A stretch of DNA of 64,000 nt from Chaenocephalus aceratus (taxonomy: Eukaryota; Chordata; Actinopteri; Perciformes; Channichthyidae): the NCBI GenBank assembly GCA_023974075.1, contig CM043799.1, positions 6,907,250 to 6,971,249 on the forward strand, given 5' to 3'. Below are positions 9,445 to 18,836 of this stretch, piece by piece; position 1 is the first letter of the stretch; each line of letters starts with the position of its first letter. The notes under the pieces were generated by a model. It was not told the origin of the DNA. It did not search any database and worked only from the letters and a program-made list of their open reading frames with translations. The translations under genes were made by a program, and so were the position numbers.

Positions 9445-10041
9445 TCATGTGCTTTCATTGTATGCTCTGTTTTTTGACATTGCTTTTGGTATTTGCTCAA
9501 CACATTCGCAGCAGTCGGTTAGCGGGAGATGATCTATAAGATTATTATGATCCGGTAATGGCTCTACAACACCATCCTCTAGTTTAAATTTCTTCACTTT
9601 GTTTCTTTTTCTTTTCACCTTCCTTCTTTTTGTCTTTTTAGTTTTCCGTCCTATGGTCCCTTTTCTTTTCATTCGCATTCTGCGTTTGCTTTTAATTTGT
9701 ATTCTCCTTTTCATGTTGCTTTTACTTTTTCTTCGTTTTTCTTTACTTTTTCTATTCTTTTCTGCTAATTGTCGTTTGCGATCTTGGCGAGTGGTATGAG
9801 ATATACTGTTTCTATAAAGGTTATCTATAATACCATCTTTTAAAGAAAGATATTCTTTATATGTCATGTTATCATGGTCCTCTTTTGTCCTAAAGACCTT
9901 ACATGGATATGATATAGAGGACAGCTCTTCTTCGGGGACATCCTCTCCCCTACTTTGTAACATCCAGTCATTAAGCCCATATCCATTATCCTGGTGATAA
10001 TAAGGGCAGGCTACATCAGACTTGGTTTTTCTCAGATCCAT
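9445..10041 (-). CDS. Hypothetical very basic 198-residue protein
   Basis: Complete minus-strand ORF starting at 10041 in a GCCATGGA context. Residues 1-90 are mixed, with CPYYHQDNGYGLNDWML and an acidic EDVPEEE run. Residues about 94-153 are mostly Lys and Arg (for example KRRIQIKSKRRMRMKRKG), and the C-terminal 45 residues return to an acidic composition with a DCCECVEQ cysteine cluster. The basic stretch suggests nucleic-acid binding or nucleolar targeting, as in core or DNA-condensing virus proteins; that is inference. The plus-strand reading is a phenylalanine/leucine-rich shadow. The upstream leader is shared with the 9193 ORF. Confidence 0.6.
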   Translation of the reverse strand: MDLRKTKSDVACPYYHQDNGYGLNDWMLQSRGEDVPEEELSSISYPCKVFRTKEDHDNMTYKEYLSLKDGIIDNLYRNSISHTTRQDRKRQLAEKNRKSKEKRRKSKSNMKRRIQIKSKRRMRMKRKGTIGRKTKKTKRRKVKRKRNKVKKFKLEDGVVEPLPDHNNLIDHLPLTDCCECVEQIPKAMSKNRAYNEST

Positions 10042-10115
10042 GGCTAGTTTTTAACGGTCGTTAGTTTTATATGATTTGCTGAGTGGGTGGGACATATTGC
10101 GTTGAGTGGGAGGCT
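10038..10115 (-). promoter_or_regulatory. Promoter-like box D (minus strand)
   Basis: On the minus strand: AAGCCTCCCACTCAACGCAA then GTCCCACCCACTCAGCAAAT and CATATAAAAC, then AACTAGCCATGGA. CATATAAAAC may act as a TATA box about 20-30 bp upstream of the start. Boxes C and D face opposite ways in front of the 9193 and 10041 genes, which are therefore convergent. Confidence 0.55.
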
Positions 10116-10134
10116 TCATCTGTAGAAAGTACTC

Positions 10135-10612
10135 TGTTTGAGGAGATTTCGTTAGGATTCTGACTCTTAATGGCAGTTTGTCATTTTGAGGGTATTTCAG
10201 TGAAACAAGGCTGTTTTGAACATTTGACAGATTTATGCTTAAATTCTCTGGTAAAGTTACTGAAAGATACACTTTGTGTATAAAAAGCTGAAAAGTAGAT
10301 AATGAAGTACTTTGTGTCAGTAGATTTCGTTAAGAATCTTTGACAGATTTATGCTTAATTCTCTCAAGAAGGTTACCGAAATATACACTTTTGTATTAAA
10401 AGCTGAAAAGTAGATAATGAAGTACTTTGTGTCAGTAGATTTGGTTAAGAATCTGACTCTTAATGGCAGTTTGTCATTTTGAGGGGATTTCAATGAAACA
10501 AGGCTTTTTGAACATTTGACAGATTTATGCTTAAATTCTCTGAGAAAGTTACCGAAAGATACACTTTTCTTTTTAAAAAAGCTGAAAAGTAGATAATGAA
10601 GTGTGCTTTGTG
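10135..10612 (+). repeat. Imperfect tandem repeat, three units
   Basis: Units of about 110-180 bp share GATTTCGTTAAGAATCTGAC then TTAATGGCAGTTTGTCATTT, GACAGATTTATGCTTAA, a GATACACTTT block with an A-rich AAAAGCTGAAAAGTAGATA, and AATGAAGT. The middle unit is shortened. A fourth unit lies inverted at 6541-6620. Short ORFs here are repeat-derived. Confidence 0.8.
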
Positions 10613-10758
10613 TGTACAGACACACAGAAAACACTGAAAAACACAACAAGAAGGACTGTAATACACATGTATCAGACACGCTCCCCTTGCTATAATGATG
10701 ACAACAGTTTTTAGATGTAAAAAAACACTTTTTTATTTTGTTCACACAAAATCAATAG

Positions 10759-11223
10759 TTATACTGATTGTAGCATCCCCAGGACAGTCTCCAGCTTAGA
10801 ATTCCCCATATTACTGGAGATATCGTGATGGAGTTTTTTCACTTCAGTCAAAATATTCACGTGTATGCTGTTTTCAACACACAGATGCATTACATCTACA
10901 AACAGAGCATACAATGAGAGCACATGATACACTTTTAATGTTTGTTTCATTTCTGAGATAATGTCACAGAATGTTTCGGAAAATGAAGATTCCAGGACCA
11001 CTTTAAATGTTTCGTTTACAATCGTTTCCCAATGACCCGGAATAGTACTGCCAGAATGAACGATATCCAAAATGTCTTCCAGTTTACAAACTTCGGCCAT
11101 TCTTTTTACACAGGGGTCACTAGTCGTTCTGTTTTCAATCGTCCCCATCACCACACTTATTAAAAGGGTAATGACTACATTATGATCAATATATACAGAG
11201 CGTTTTGCATAGTAGTTTCCCAT
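10759..11223 (-). CDS. Hypothetical helical 154-residue protein, possible Bcl-2-like fold
   Basis: Complete minus-strand ORF beginning MGNYYAKR, with Gly2 available for myristoylation though residue 6 is not Ser/Thr. The rest is rich in predicted helix. An amphipathic CKLEDILDIVHSG segment (about residues 46-58) could be BH3-like. The hydrophobic VYHVLSLYALFVDVMHLCVE (about 98-117) could be the central helix of a Bcl-2-type fold, as in viral apoptosis inhibitors. I see no strict BH1 NWGR motif, so this is tentative. The intact frame, and its place in a cluster with other small ORFs, fit a virus accessory gene. Confidence 0.45.
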   Translation of the reverse strand: MGNYYAKRSVYIDHNVVITLLISVVMGTIENRTTSDPCVKRMAEVCKLEDILDIVHSGSTIPGHWETIVNETFKVVLESSFSETFCDIISEMKQTLKVYHVLSLYALFVDVMHLCVENSIHVNILTEVKKLHHDISSNMGNSKLETVLGMLQSV

Positions 11224-11364
11224 TTTTATTTTACTTAAATAAAAAAGTCAATGTATCGAACAAGTCCCTGGCTTCTCCATCCAACTGCTGGTTGTTAGTC
11301 TTCTTCTTCTCCATCCAACTCGGCATGGATCTTTTCAAGTCTCTCCTTGAGGCGTCTGCAATTT

Positions 11365-11984
11365 CAGATGTCACCGCTCACCTGCCAAAGGTTCCACCTT
11401 AGCGCTACTTACTCGTACTGCTTCTCAAACTGTACAGATAAACCATAAAATGATATGAATGTCACCAAAATAAATACAAATAATGTTCAGTTTCAAATTC
11501 ACTATTGTTTTGTTTTAAGATTAAAAGTTTTAAAAAAGAAAGAAATGTTCAAATAGTAGATGAATATTCAAGAGGTCTTTAAAAACATCACACTGATCAT
11601 CAAAAGTTCATAAAATGCTCATGAATATTCAAAAATATTCTGAACTTGCCACAATCATCCAAAATTCATGAAATGCTCATAGTCATGAAAAGTTCATGAA
11701 ATGCTCATGCAAACTTTTTGGGGTTTTAATTATAATGTTGTGATTGGCTGGATCATGAAAAGTTCATAAATTGCTCATAAAAGTCTGTCATGAGCAAAAC
11801 AGGAACTTTATATGAACGAACAATGTTCATAAAAATGTCATGAACTGCTCTTTAAAATGGTTCATGAGCATTTTAAGAATTTTGGTTCATGAACATGACA
11901 AGTGAACATATAATGAGTTGTTCATGAATGTTTCATGAGTGCTCATGAACAGCTCATAAAGTCATGAACTCCATCTCGCAGGGG
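11365..11984. repeat. 620-bp TTCATGAA-rich repeat, copy 1
   Basis: Begins CAGATGTCACCGCTCACCTG and ends CATCTCGCAGGGG. The copy at 34759-35378 has exactly the same length and differs at only a handful of positions by eye. The distal half contains many ATTCATGAA or GTTCATGAAC motifs, which are palindromic. No clear terminal inverted repeat or ORF. Confidence 0.9.
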
Positions 11985-12232
11985 CGGGGTTGGTTACATT
12001 TGTTGTTACTGTTTCAGTGTTTATCTTGGTTGTGCTAATCCTAGTGATCTGTTTGATCACTGTAGTTAAATTAGCTATACGCAGGGTTGCCAAGACCGCC
12101 CTCCAGGCCCCACAGAGGCTAGTGGGGTATTCGACTGTAGATGACACAATGTTGATGTACGACGCCGAGCTTCCAGATCCATGGGTCTCCATCTCAGTTT
12201 CTGCACCATGGGTACCCCCATTCAGCAATTGA
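11985..12232 (+). pseudogene. Env-like transmembrane anchor and cytoplasmic tail
   Basis: The open frame has a ~25-residue hydrophobic segment (VTVSVFILVVLILVICLITV) followed by a basic stop-transfer KLAIRRVAK and a ~50-residue hydrophilic tail ending in a TGA at 12230-12232. This is the layout of the end of a retroviral-type envelope protein. It is directly followed by LTR-like sequence. The ectodomain is missing because the 620-bp repeat ends right at its upstream edge. Alternative: any type I membrane protein fragment. Confidence 0.4.
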
Positions 12233-12239
12233 CAAATTG

Positions 12240-13375
12240 ATTACAGTTGACACTCAGAATAAAAACAGATGTTTCGATTTTTCCTTTTCAGATTTTGAAC
12301 AAATGTATTTGAATTAAATATATGTACTACTAAGTGCCTTACTCTTGAATAAAGCGTAATGAAGTAAACGTAAAGTAATGTTAAAGATTGAGGACACTGC
12401 AACTTTACAGATTACAGATTGATCGATTCATCACTGTGAATGTATACCTTAACTGGGAATTTTAGCTGGATCTCTCATGATTCTGATTTTATACCTAAAT
12501 TGGATTTATTATAATCCTAAATTCTAATTGTGTTTTAATAAGTAATTGCCTTGAAGTAAATCTTTGAGATGTAAGCTGATTTTGAATTTGTGTTTGATGA
12601 ATGAGAGATAAATGATAAAAGATCTTATTTTTTAAACATATATTTTGCTATTGTATTTTTGTATTTCATGGGTGTTTATTATTGTGCTTTTGACAAATGA
12701 TGCCAAACACTGAAGAGAGATGATTTTGTTCTACTATGATTGACTGTGTTCAATGATGGTGATTGAAATGTTTTCAATCTTGTTTTACTTTTGATGTAAT
12801 TGATGTATGTGAGCTCACACAACTCTGAAGACGCTTATTGATGTAAGTATTGACTGAAATATTCTTAGACTAATGTTAATTGGTTATTATAAATTGATAA
12901 AAATAATGGAACTGTCAGAGAATATTTTAATCCGATCTCTTTGTGTTCAAGAGGTTCTCAGCTTTTCTGAGAAACTGCTGAATTACAGAGATATGCTTTT
13001 CGTTAAGTCGCATATGCTCCTGCCTGTAACTTGAGGAGGACACAGGTCAAGAGGTCCTCTGCCTTCCTGCGGGGGAGAAGTTGGGCACCATGTGAGTTGG
13101 TAACACAAACGGGTCTTTGTTCCAATGTCTGGTAATGATTAAGGTAGGATAGGCGGGCTTTTTAGGTTCCTCCTTTATGGATATACAGATCCATGGTTTG
13201 ACTCTTTGTCTTCAGAGTTTGCTAGGTGGCCCACATGAAAGTGTGATATACTCTGTGATCTCTCCGGCCGTATTCTACTCTCAATAAATATCAGTGTTTG
13301 ACTAAAGCCTCTCCAGCTTCCATCCTTTCCTGAGCTTTGCCTCTGCATTGCTGCACATAAGTTTCCATCACACGA
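12240..13375 (+). mobile_element. Probable LTR of a retrovirus-like element
   Basis: Non-coding. The end is LTR-like: a polyadenylation signal in CTCTCAATAAATATCAG at about 13281, then a C/T-rich stretch and termination at TTCCATCACA near 13373, just before LINE coding sequence begins. The 5' edge cannot be set because the other LTR is not in the window; a dinucleotide TG start somewhere between 12250 and 13090 is possible. Confidence 0.4.
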
Positions 13376-13382
13376 TGTAGCA

Positions 13383-14047
13383 AAATGGATCATTACAACA
13401 AATTATTGGAGGATAACAAAAATATCATTAAAAATACATGGAATGTATTAAATACTATTATTATAAAAGGAAATGGAAAGGCATAATACCCAAACAGTTT
13501 TCTGTCAAAAAACGATACAGTAATTTATGACATGACCTCAGTTGCCGAAGATTTCAATAAGTACTTTTTCAATGTTGGTCCTTGTCTAGCTGGGGAAATT
13601 CCAAATACTGGTTGTAGTGATGGTGTTGAAAGTAAAGATATATATATGTGAAGGAAACTATATTCTTAAGAGGGACTGATGAAAATGAAATTATTGACAC
13701 AGTTAAAAAACTTAAGAGTAAAAGGTCTACAGATTGTCATGATATTGACATGTATACAGTTAAAAACATTATTGAATGTATAGCCAAACCACTAACTCCC
13801 ATCTGTAATCAGTCAATACAAACCGGTGTATTTCCAAATAAAATGAAAACTGCTAAAGTCATACCAATACATACATCTGGAGATAAACATGTACTGTCAA
13901 ACTATAGACCAATTTCATTGCTCTCACAGTTTTCTAAAATACTGGAAAAAATCTACTATACAAGACTAAATGACTTCATCACCAAACATAACATACTCTA
14001 TGAACAACAATATGGTTCAGAGCAACAGAACTACATCATTTGCAGTT
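13383..14047 (+). pseudogene. LINE reverse transcriptase fragment (part 1 of a split LINE)
   Basis: Non-LTR retrotransposon ORF2. DFNKYFFNVGPCLAGEI is at about 13552, then DCHDIDMYTVKN, NYRPISLLSQFSKILEK, and LYEQQYG leading into the RT finger motif, where one base is missing (about 14019-14047). The 5' end of the LINE is lost at the LTR-like sequence. Clade looks CR1/L2-like. The reading continues at 18601 after a 4.55-kb transposon insertion. Confidence 0.85.
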
Positions 14048-14806
14048 AGGTTCTTACACCTTTTCCAAAGTCAAATTCAAGCACTTTTCAAGCATTTTCA
14101 AGCTTTTCAAGCACCTTACAGCGGCACTTGTAAATTACATATGTACAGTATATGCACATACTTATCCTCAAATGATTATTTCCCTACCTCACATTAAATC
14201 AGATGTTCTTTATGCTATAAACAACCAAATGTGTGTTTCGTGATAGCATTCTACTTGAGGATGACAAATTAAATAAAAATAATTTATTATAATAATAATA
14301 ATATTTCATATTTTAAAATGAGTGACCCATCTGTAAGTAGACTGGGCATCCCATATAACCTGGCTGAGCCAATATAAAAAAATCAGCCAAATAACTTTTC
14401 AATAAATTCTTTATTAACATTTTTGAGGTCCTTTTAGGTTGGCAGTAAACATACGGCTCTCCAAGGTTAGGACAAACGTTTTCTTTTGATACAATGTGAC
14501 CAACCGAGCACAGTGTGAAGAGAGCGAGGCCACAGGTCTGCAGAAACACACGACTCCCTGAATGCATCCTCACACAACATGCAGGAGCAAACACAGGATT
14601 AAACTATTTACATGAAAGGTCCTTTTTTTTTACACTACCAAACAGCATAGAAATCTATTTAGGTGAACAAACCGACATCTTACACGGCCAAGGTAACAAT
14701 TAGTTCCCTGCCTTCCTGACTACTGCAACACTACAAGGCCTACAGAGCCGGACTGTGGCCGAGCTGGGGGGGGGGCGACTAAGGGAAGGTCCTTTGGGTC
14801 AGTAGG

Positions 14807-14808
<2 letters not shown>

Positions 14809-14861
<53 letters not shown>
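14809..14861. repeat. (GT)n microsatellite
   Basis: About 26 uninterrupted GT units, 40 bp past the transposase stop codon. Confidence 0.95.
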
Positions 14862-14863
<2 letters not shown>

Positions 14864-14898
14864 ATGCGAGCTGCAGCAGAGACAACAAGGCTTATATA

Positions 14899-17800
14899 CT
14901 AGGGAGTGTCTTTCAGTTCCTTGAGTTTATCAGTTAGCTCTCTCTCCAAAGTCTCCAGATGTCTTTCCTTTTCCTTAGCAGCTCTTCGAAGGCCATTGGA
15001 CTTGGAGATGAAGCTTAGTTGTCCTTGTGACTCAGCTTTTTCTGCGTTATGATCAGCAGACTTCATGAGGACCCTTATGTCTTCCTCCATTCTCTTCTTT
15101 TTGGCTTTTATCTGTGTTATCTCCTCCATCATTCCTTTCCTCTTCTGTGTCTTCTTCTCATCTTGCTTTAGACGTCGTTGGTCATCAAGGTACATGTGAT
15201 ATTTCTGCCTGGCAGATGCTGCAGAGAGGAGCAGCTCTTTGGTGTAGGCTATGTTGAGCAGCCCTCCAACACTGTGCACATGGTCATTAATGACCCGCTG
15301 AGCAATCAATGAATGCTCTTTGAGGTTCTCCACCATCACTTCCTTGTTAACTGAAAACCCTCTCTCAACGGATGCTTGACCATGTGAAAGGACCAGGACG
15401 AGTTTTACTACCTCCCATAGATGACGACACTCTGCTTTGTTTGATAAATGCTCCTGGTAGAATTCATCCAATCTTCCACTTTGTGGGTTGAATTCCCTGA
15501 AGGAATCTGACGCTGACATCAGGCTGTGGTCGTAGAAGTGACCAAACTCTCTAATGATCTCATCGCAACATTTGTCTTCAATGCGGCCAGTTTCCACAAG
15601 GAGCCGCAGAACAGTGTGTTTTCGTGTGCTTACTTCTTTGCTCTTGAGGAGCGCCCTTGGATCCAGAACAGACAAGTTTCTTACAAGGGGATATTTGAGT
15701 GGAGCCTTTTCAAAAAGCTTGGAGACCATCTTCAACAAAAACAGCTTGCAATTCTGTCTGAACTCCAGCCTCAACCTCTCAGCACCTGAGTTCTTCTTCA
15801 TGTGTTCCACCAGACCTCGCTCCGTGACAAATCCCACTCTCAGTTTGGTGACATCCATGTGGTTGACTGGGTCAGTTAAGTCAACTTGCAGAAGCTTGAC
15901 TGTGGTAGTTGCATTATTCATGACACTGGGCTTGATAAACTTCTCCAATAGACTCCTCAGTATATTAGAGAGATCTTGACTCATAAATGGCAGCATCGGT
16001 TTATCAGTCTGGTATAACTTCAAAAAAGGTGTGACTTCCCTTGCTACCATTAAAAAGAAGTTGAGCTTTGCTTCGAAAAGGTCATCTTCAACAATCATCT
16101 GAGCAGTCTTAAAAGACTTAGTAGATGGTTCTGTTACAGTTTTCATTTTTGCAGCATCGATGTATATTTTTAGAGAAGGCAACATCTGTAAGTCACGCTC
16201 AGCTACCTCCACATTTTCAAGCCATCGATGATGACAGAAGTCAAGAGGGAAAGATGAGGTACCAGTGACTTCTGTATAGTCCTCCCTACGAGCTGGAACA
16301 TCCTTGAAAAGCCATTTAAGGGCTGACAGAGCATTTCCCAGCTCCCAGTTTGTGGCTGCACACCCTGCTCTAAAGGAGTTGTGTAGTATATGCAAACCAC
16401 AGCTTCCTACATTTAGCATTTTCTTGCCGGTTTGTCCTTCAATGTTTTGCTGCGCTATGGAGAAGAGTTTCCAGTTCACATTTGGGCCGTCCATTGACAG
16501 CTGAATCAGGTTTTGGAAGCCTATATCCAAACACACTGTCTCAACCTTCTCATATATTTGTTCTGCAGTGTGATGACCCATGAAAAACGATGTCAGATAC
16601 CTTGAGTTTACTTGGTTATCATTCCAGAATCTAATGTGGATGTCAAGCTGGCTTTTCTTCATTTCCCGATTCAGACTTTCATCGAACAGAAGAACATATC
16701 CAGACTCTTTCTTGGCTTTGGCCTTCATTATGGAAGAGAAATGAGGACCAATCCCAAATGTAGTGAGATATGCCACTTTATTCTCCCCACAACTGAACTG
16801 CTTCGCTACATCACTGTCAGGAAACATTGTCTGGAAAATGGCCCCTGCGTTCTCACATGATTTGTATGAATAGTGGCTGGTTACAACTTTTGTTGCCCAA
16901 CATATTTCTGCTTTGAGTGTTGGATTAGAGCTAAAAAATGATGTTAAAGTGCCTGTGGTCTTGCTGGATGAATTGGCTGGATTTGATGAACCTGCTGATA
17001 TTAGAGGGGCAACTCCTGTCGCTACTCCACTGGTGGCTTCCACTGTAATGGCTCTCTCTACACTGCTGGTTGCTGATGTGGATGTAGCTGTGCTGCTTGC
17101 AACCAAAAAATCTCCCAATGTAGGACCTGGAGTTTGAAGTCTTCTCATCCAATCTTGATGCTTCTTTCCTAAATAACATATCATTAACACAAATTGTTGT
17201 AAGATGCTGAAAATGATAGTTGTCATTCAGTTATGTCGCTATATGTAAGTTATCTACTTGTTTAACCTCTTTCATGTTCAACCTCTTTCATGGCAGGAAC
17301 ATGACATACAGTAGCGTACAGTGGTGTAAATTAACTAAGTAAATGTACTCAAGTTAACTTGTGTACTTAAGCACAATTTTAAAATACTTGTACTTTCATT
17401 TTATGCAACTGTGTACTACACTTCTACTCCACTAAAGTTCGCCACTCTGCTCTTCCGTAGCGCAGCTCCCCCTCCCTCCGCGGAAATTATGAATATATGG
17501 CGTATAGTAATCAGATAACACGGCAGGGTCCGTTACAGTTTGTTTTCATCCGATTTCAAATAAACAAAGTCTTAGCTTTCAGAATATTAAACTTGTTTCG
17601 GCAAATTCAGATGATAAATACAGCTTTGAAGCTTGTAACGGCATAATTACAAGCGGAGAACGGAGTAACTTAACGTCACAGCAGGCACAACAACAGCCGG
17701 TGTTTCTCCTGAGTGTTTTCCCCGGGAAACAAACACAATACACGCAAATGCAAAAATACACAAACACACGCGAGCTTCCCCCAGACGAAAATATGTTTCC

Positions 17801-18284
17801 TCCGTTTGAAAGCTAGGAATCTCCTCTTTCCAACAGTGTATAACTTAAAATGTGTCTTCGGGTCAATGCGACTGATTTCGACAGAGCAGGTTTAGGCACG
17901 AAAAATACTACCAGTAAAAATACTGTACATTGCTTTTAAAATCATTCTGTGTGACATGAAACACCACAGGATGGCGACTGTTGCACATACTGACATACGC
18001 ACCTCCAAATTATTGTCACCTGCATAAGCAATTATCCCACATTGAGTTCGCTAACGTTACTAGCTTAAACAAACCTAACATGCAGCATTAGCCTAAGCCA
18101 AAATTCTCTACGACGGCTTACCTTTCATGTGGCTCTTCAGCGCAGACTCTCCCATCGAGAACAACTGAATATCTTTTTGGCAACCTTTGCAGGAGGCTAT
18201 TTGTTTTGTTGATCCTCGTTTTAGCCATGGCTTGTATTTTTCTTGGGATAGCCAACACTCGTTAAAACAGCAACCTCCTGGCAT
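14899..18284 (-). CDS. hAT-like transposase, two exons, apparently intact (810 aa)
   Basis: Exon 1 is 18284-18122, exon 2 is 17168-14899, with the intron between in GT..AG (GTAAGCC donor at 18121, TTATTTAG acceptor ending at 17169). The ATG at 18284-18282 gives MPGGCCFN; an ATG at 17226 lies in the intron and is not the start. Splicing completes a BED-like zinc finger: CKGC and the DIQLFSMGESALKSHMK helix in exon 1, then KKHQ in exon 2. The RNase H-like core follows, with LLFDESLN and LSMDGPNVNWKLF as candidate catalytic acidic segments. Then comes HILHNSFRAG, and the hAT C-terminal dimerisation motif SHGQASVERGFSVNKEV. The end is a Lys/Glu coiled coil (about residues 690-810). No stops or frameshifts in 2,433 nt. 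The protein would cut and paste its own element in the nucleus. Confidence 0.8.
17325..17440. mobile_element. MITE fragment in the transposase intron
   Basis: CAGTGGTGTAAATTAACTAA, then GTAAATGTACTCAAG, GTACTTAAGCACAA and CTTCTACTCCACTAAAG form a widely dispersed fish repeat built on AAGTA motifs. It is truncated where MITE A begins. Confidence 0.6.
17441..17898 (-). mobile_element. MITE A, partial copy in the transposase intron
   Basis: Shares GCTTTCAGAATATTAAACTT, GCAAATTCAGATGATAAATA, the GCCGGTGTTTCTCC block and CGGGTCAATGCGACTGATTT with the copies at 54003-55097 and, inverted, 42769-43236 and 62489-63368. The end with GACAGAGCAGGT is present; the other end is lost. Confidence 0.85.
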
Positions 18285-18600
18285 AGTGTCATCTATATCA
18301 CTCTCATTAGAATGCCCAGTTCACACACAAAAAAAACACCTGCCGGTCACGCGCATAACGCGGGAAGCCCGGCGCGGGGCTGTTTTATGCAGAAGCGAAG
18401 CAATTCTTTTCTTTTAATCTAAAAATCGAACTATTCAGTCAGACAGCAATTTATTGTAAAAGTAAAGCATTTACATTTTCAAGCACTTTATCTCAATTTC
18501 AAGCACCATTCCCAACATTCAAGCACTTTCCCAACCTTGAAAACACCACCTCAAAATTCAAGCATTTTCAAGGATTTCAAGCACCCGTACGAACCCCGAG

Positions 18601-18836
18601 TTATAGAATTTATGGAACACATTACTAAGGCAATAGAAAAGAAAGAATATGCAATCTGGATATTTCTGGACCTTAAAAAAGCATTTGACACGGTTGACCA
18701 TTAATTATTAATTTAAAAACTACAGAGATATGGCATTAGAGTTGTTGCATTATCATGGCTATCCAGCTACCTACATAACAGGGAACAGTACGTTGAACTA
18801 CAAAGCCATAAATCACAACTAATGAAGCTTAGCGCA
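18601..18836 (+). pseudogene. LINE reverse transcriptase fragment (part 2)
   Basis: Resumes the LINE of 13383-14047: IEFMEHITKAIEKKEYAIWI then FLDLKKAFDTVDH, the RT catalytic-A region, followed by a TAA stop at about 18703, then YLHNREQYVELQ. It ends at GAAGCTTAGC where the inverted-repeat structure begins. Confidence 0.85.

Larger units (their letters stand above)
5658..11364. other. Virus-like accessory gene cluster (unidentified)
   Basis: A block of unrelated-looking ORFs with compact spacing and genes on both strands. It also has a repeated promoter-like box (7243-7305, 8169-8230, 9111-9192, 10038-10115 on the minus strand), direct repeats and inverted repeats. The features fit an integrated DNA-virus or Maverick-like segment: small accessory ORFs, a very basic 198-residue protein, and gene pieces duplicated in tandem. 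No polymerase, integrase, capsid or packaging ATPase is visible, so the lineage cannot be named. The 3' neighbour is an env-like fragment, so a large retroelement is an alternative host for these genes. Confidence 0.4.
14048..18600 (-). mobile_element. Complete hAT-like DNA transposon inserted in the LINE
   Basis: The left end reads AGGTTCTTACACC and the right end, reverse complemented, GGGTTCGTACGGG; these pair as imperfect terminal inverted repeats. Both subterminal regions are packed with CAAGCACTTTTCAAGC-like and CAAGCATTTTCAAG motifs. Flanks GCAGTTA and CGAGTTA suggest an imperfect target-site duplication. It carries a spliced transposase gene on the minus strand, a GT microsatellite at 14809-14861 and MITE fragments in the intron. 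Clean interruption of LINE coding sequence shows it inserted after the LINE. Confidence 0.8.

Noticed and set aside
9599..9799. Phe/Leu-rich 66-aa plus-strand ORF resembling a membrane protein
   Set aside because: It is the complement of the Lys/Arg-rich part of the basic protein; AAR codons read backwards give TTY/CTT.
15554..15979. 141-aa plus-strand ORF
   Set aside because: Shadow of the hAT transposase exon 2.
17169..17226. ATG at 17226 as start of the hAT transposase
   Set aside because: The ~20 residues it adds are hydrophobic intron sequence; the acceptor at 17169 joins exactly to exon 1 and completes the zinc finger.
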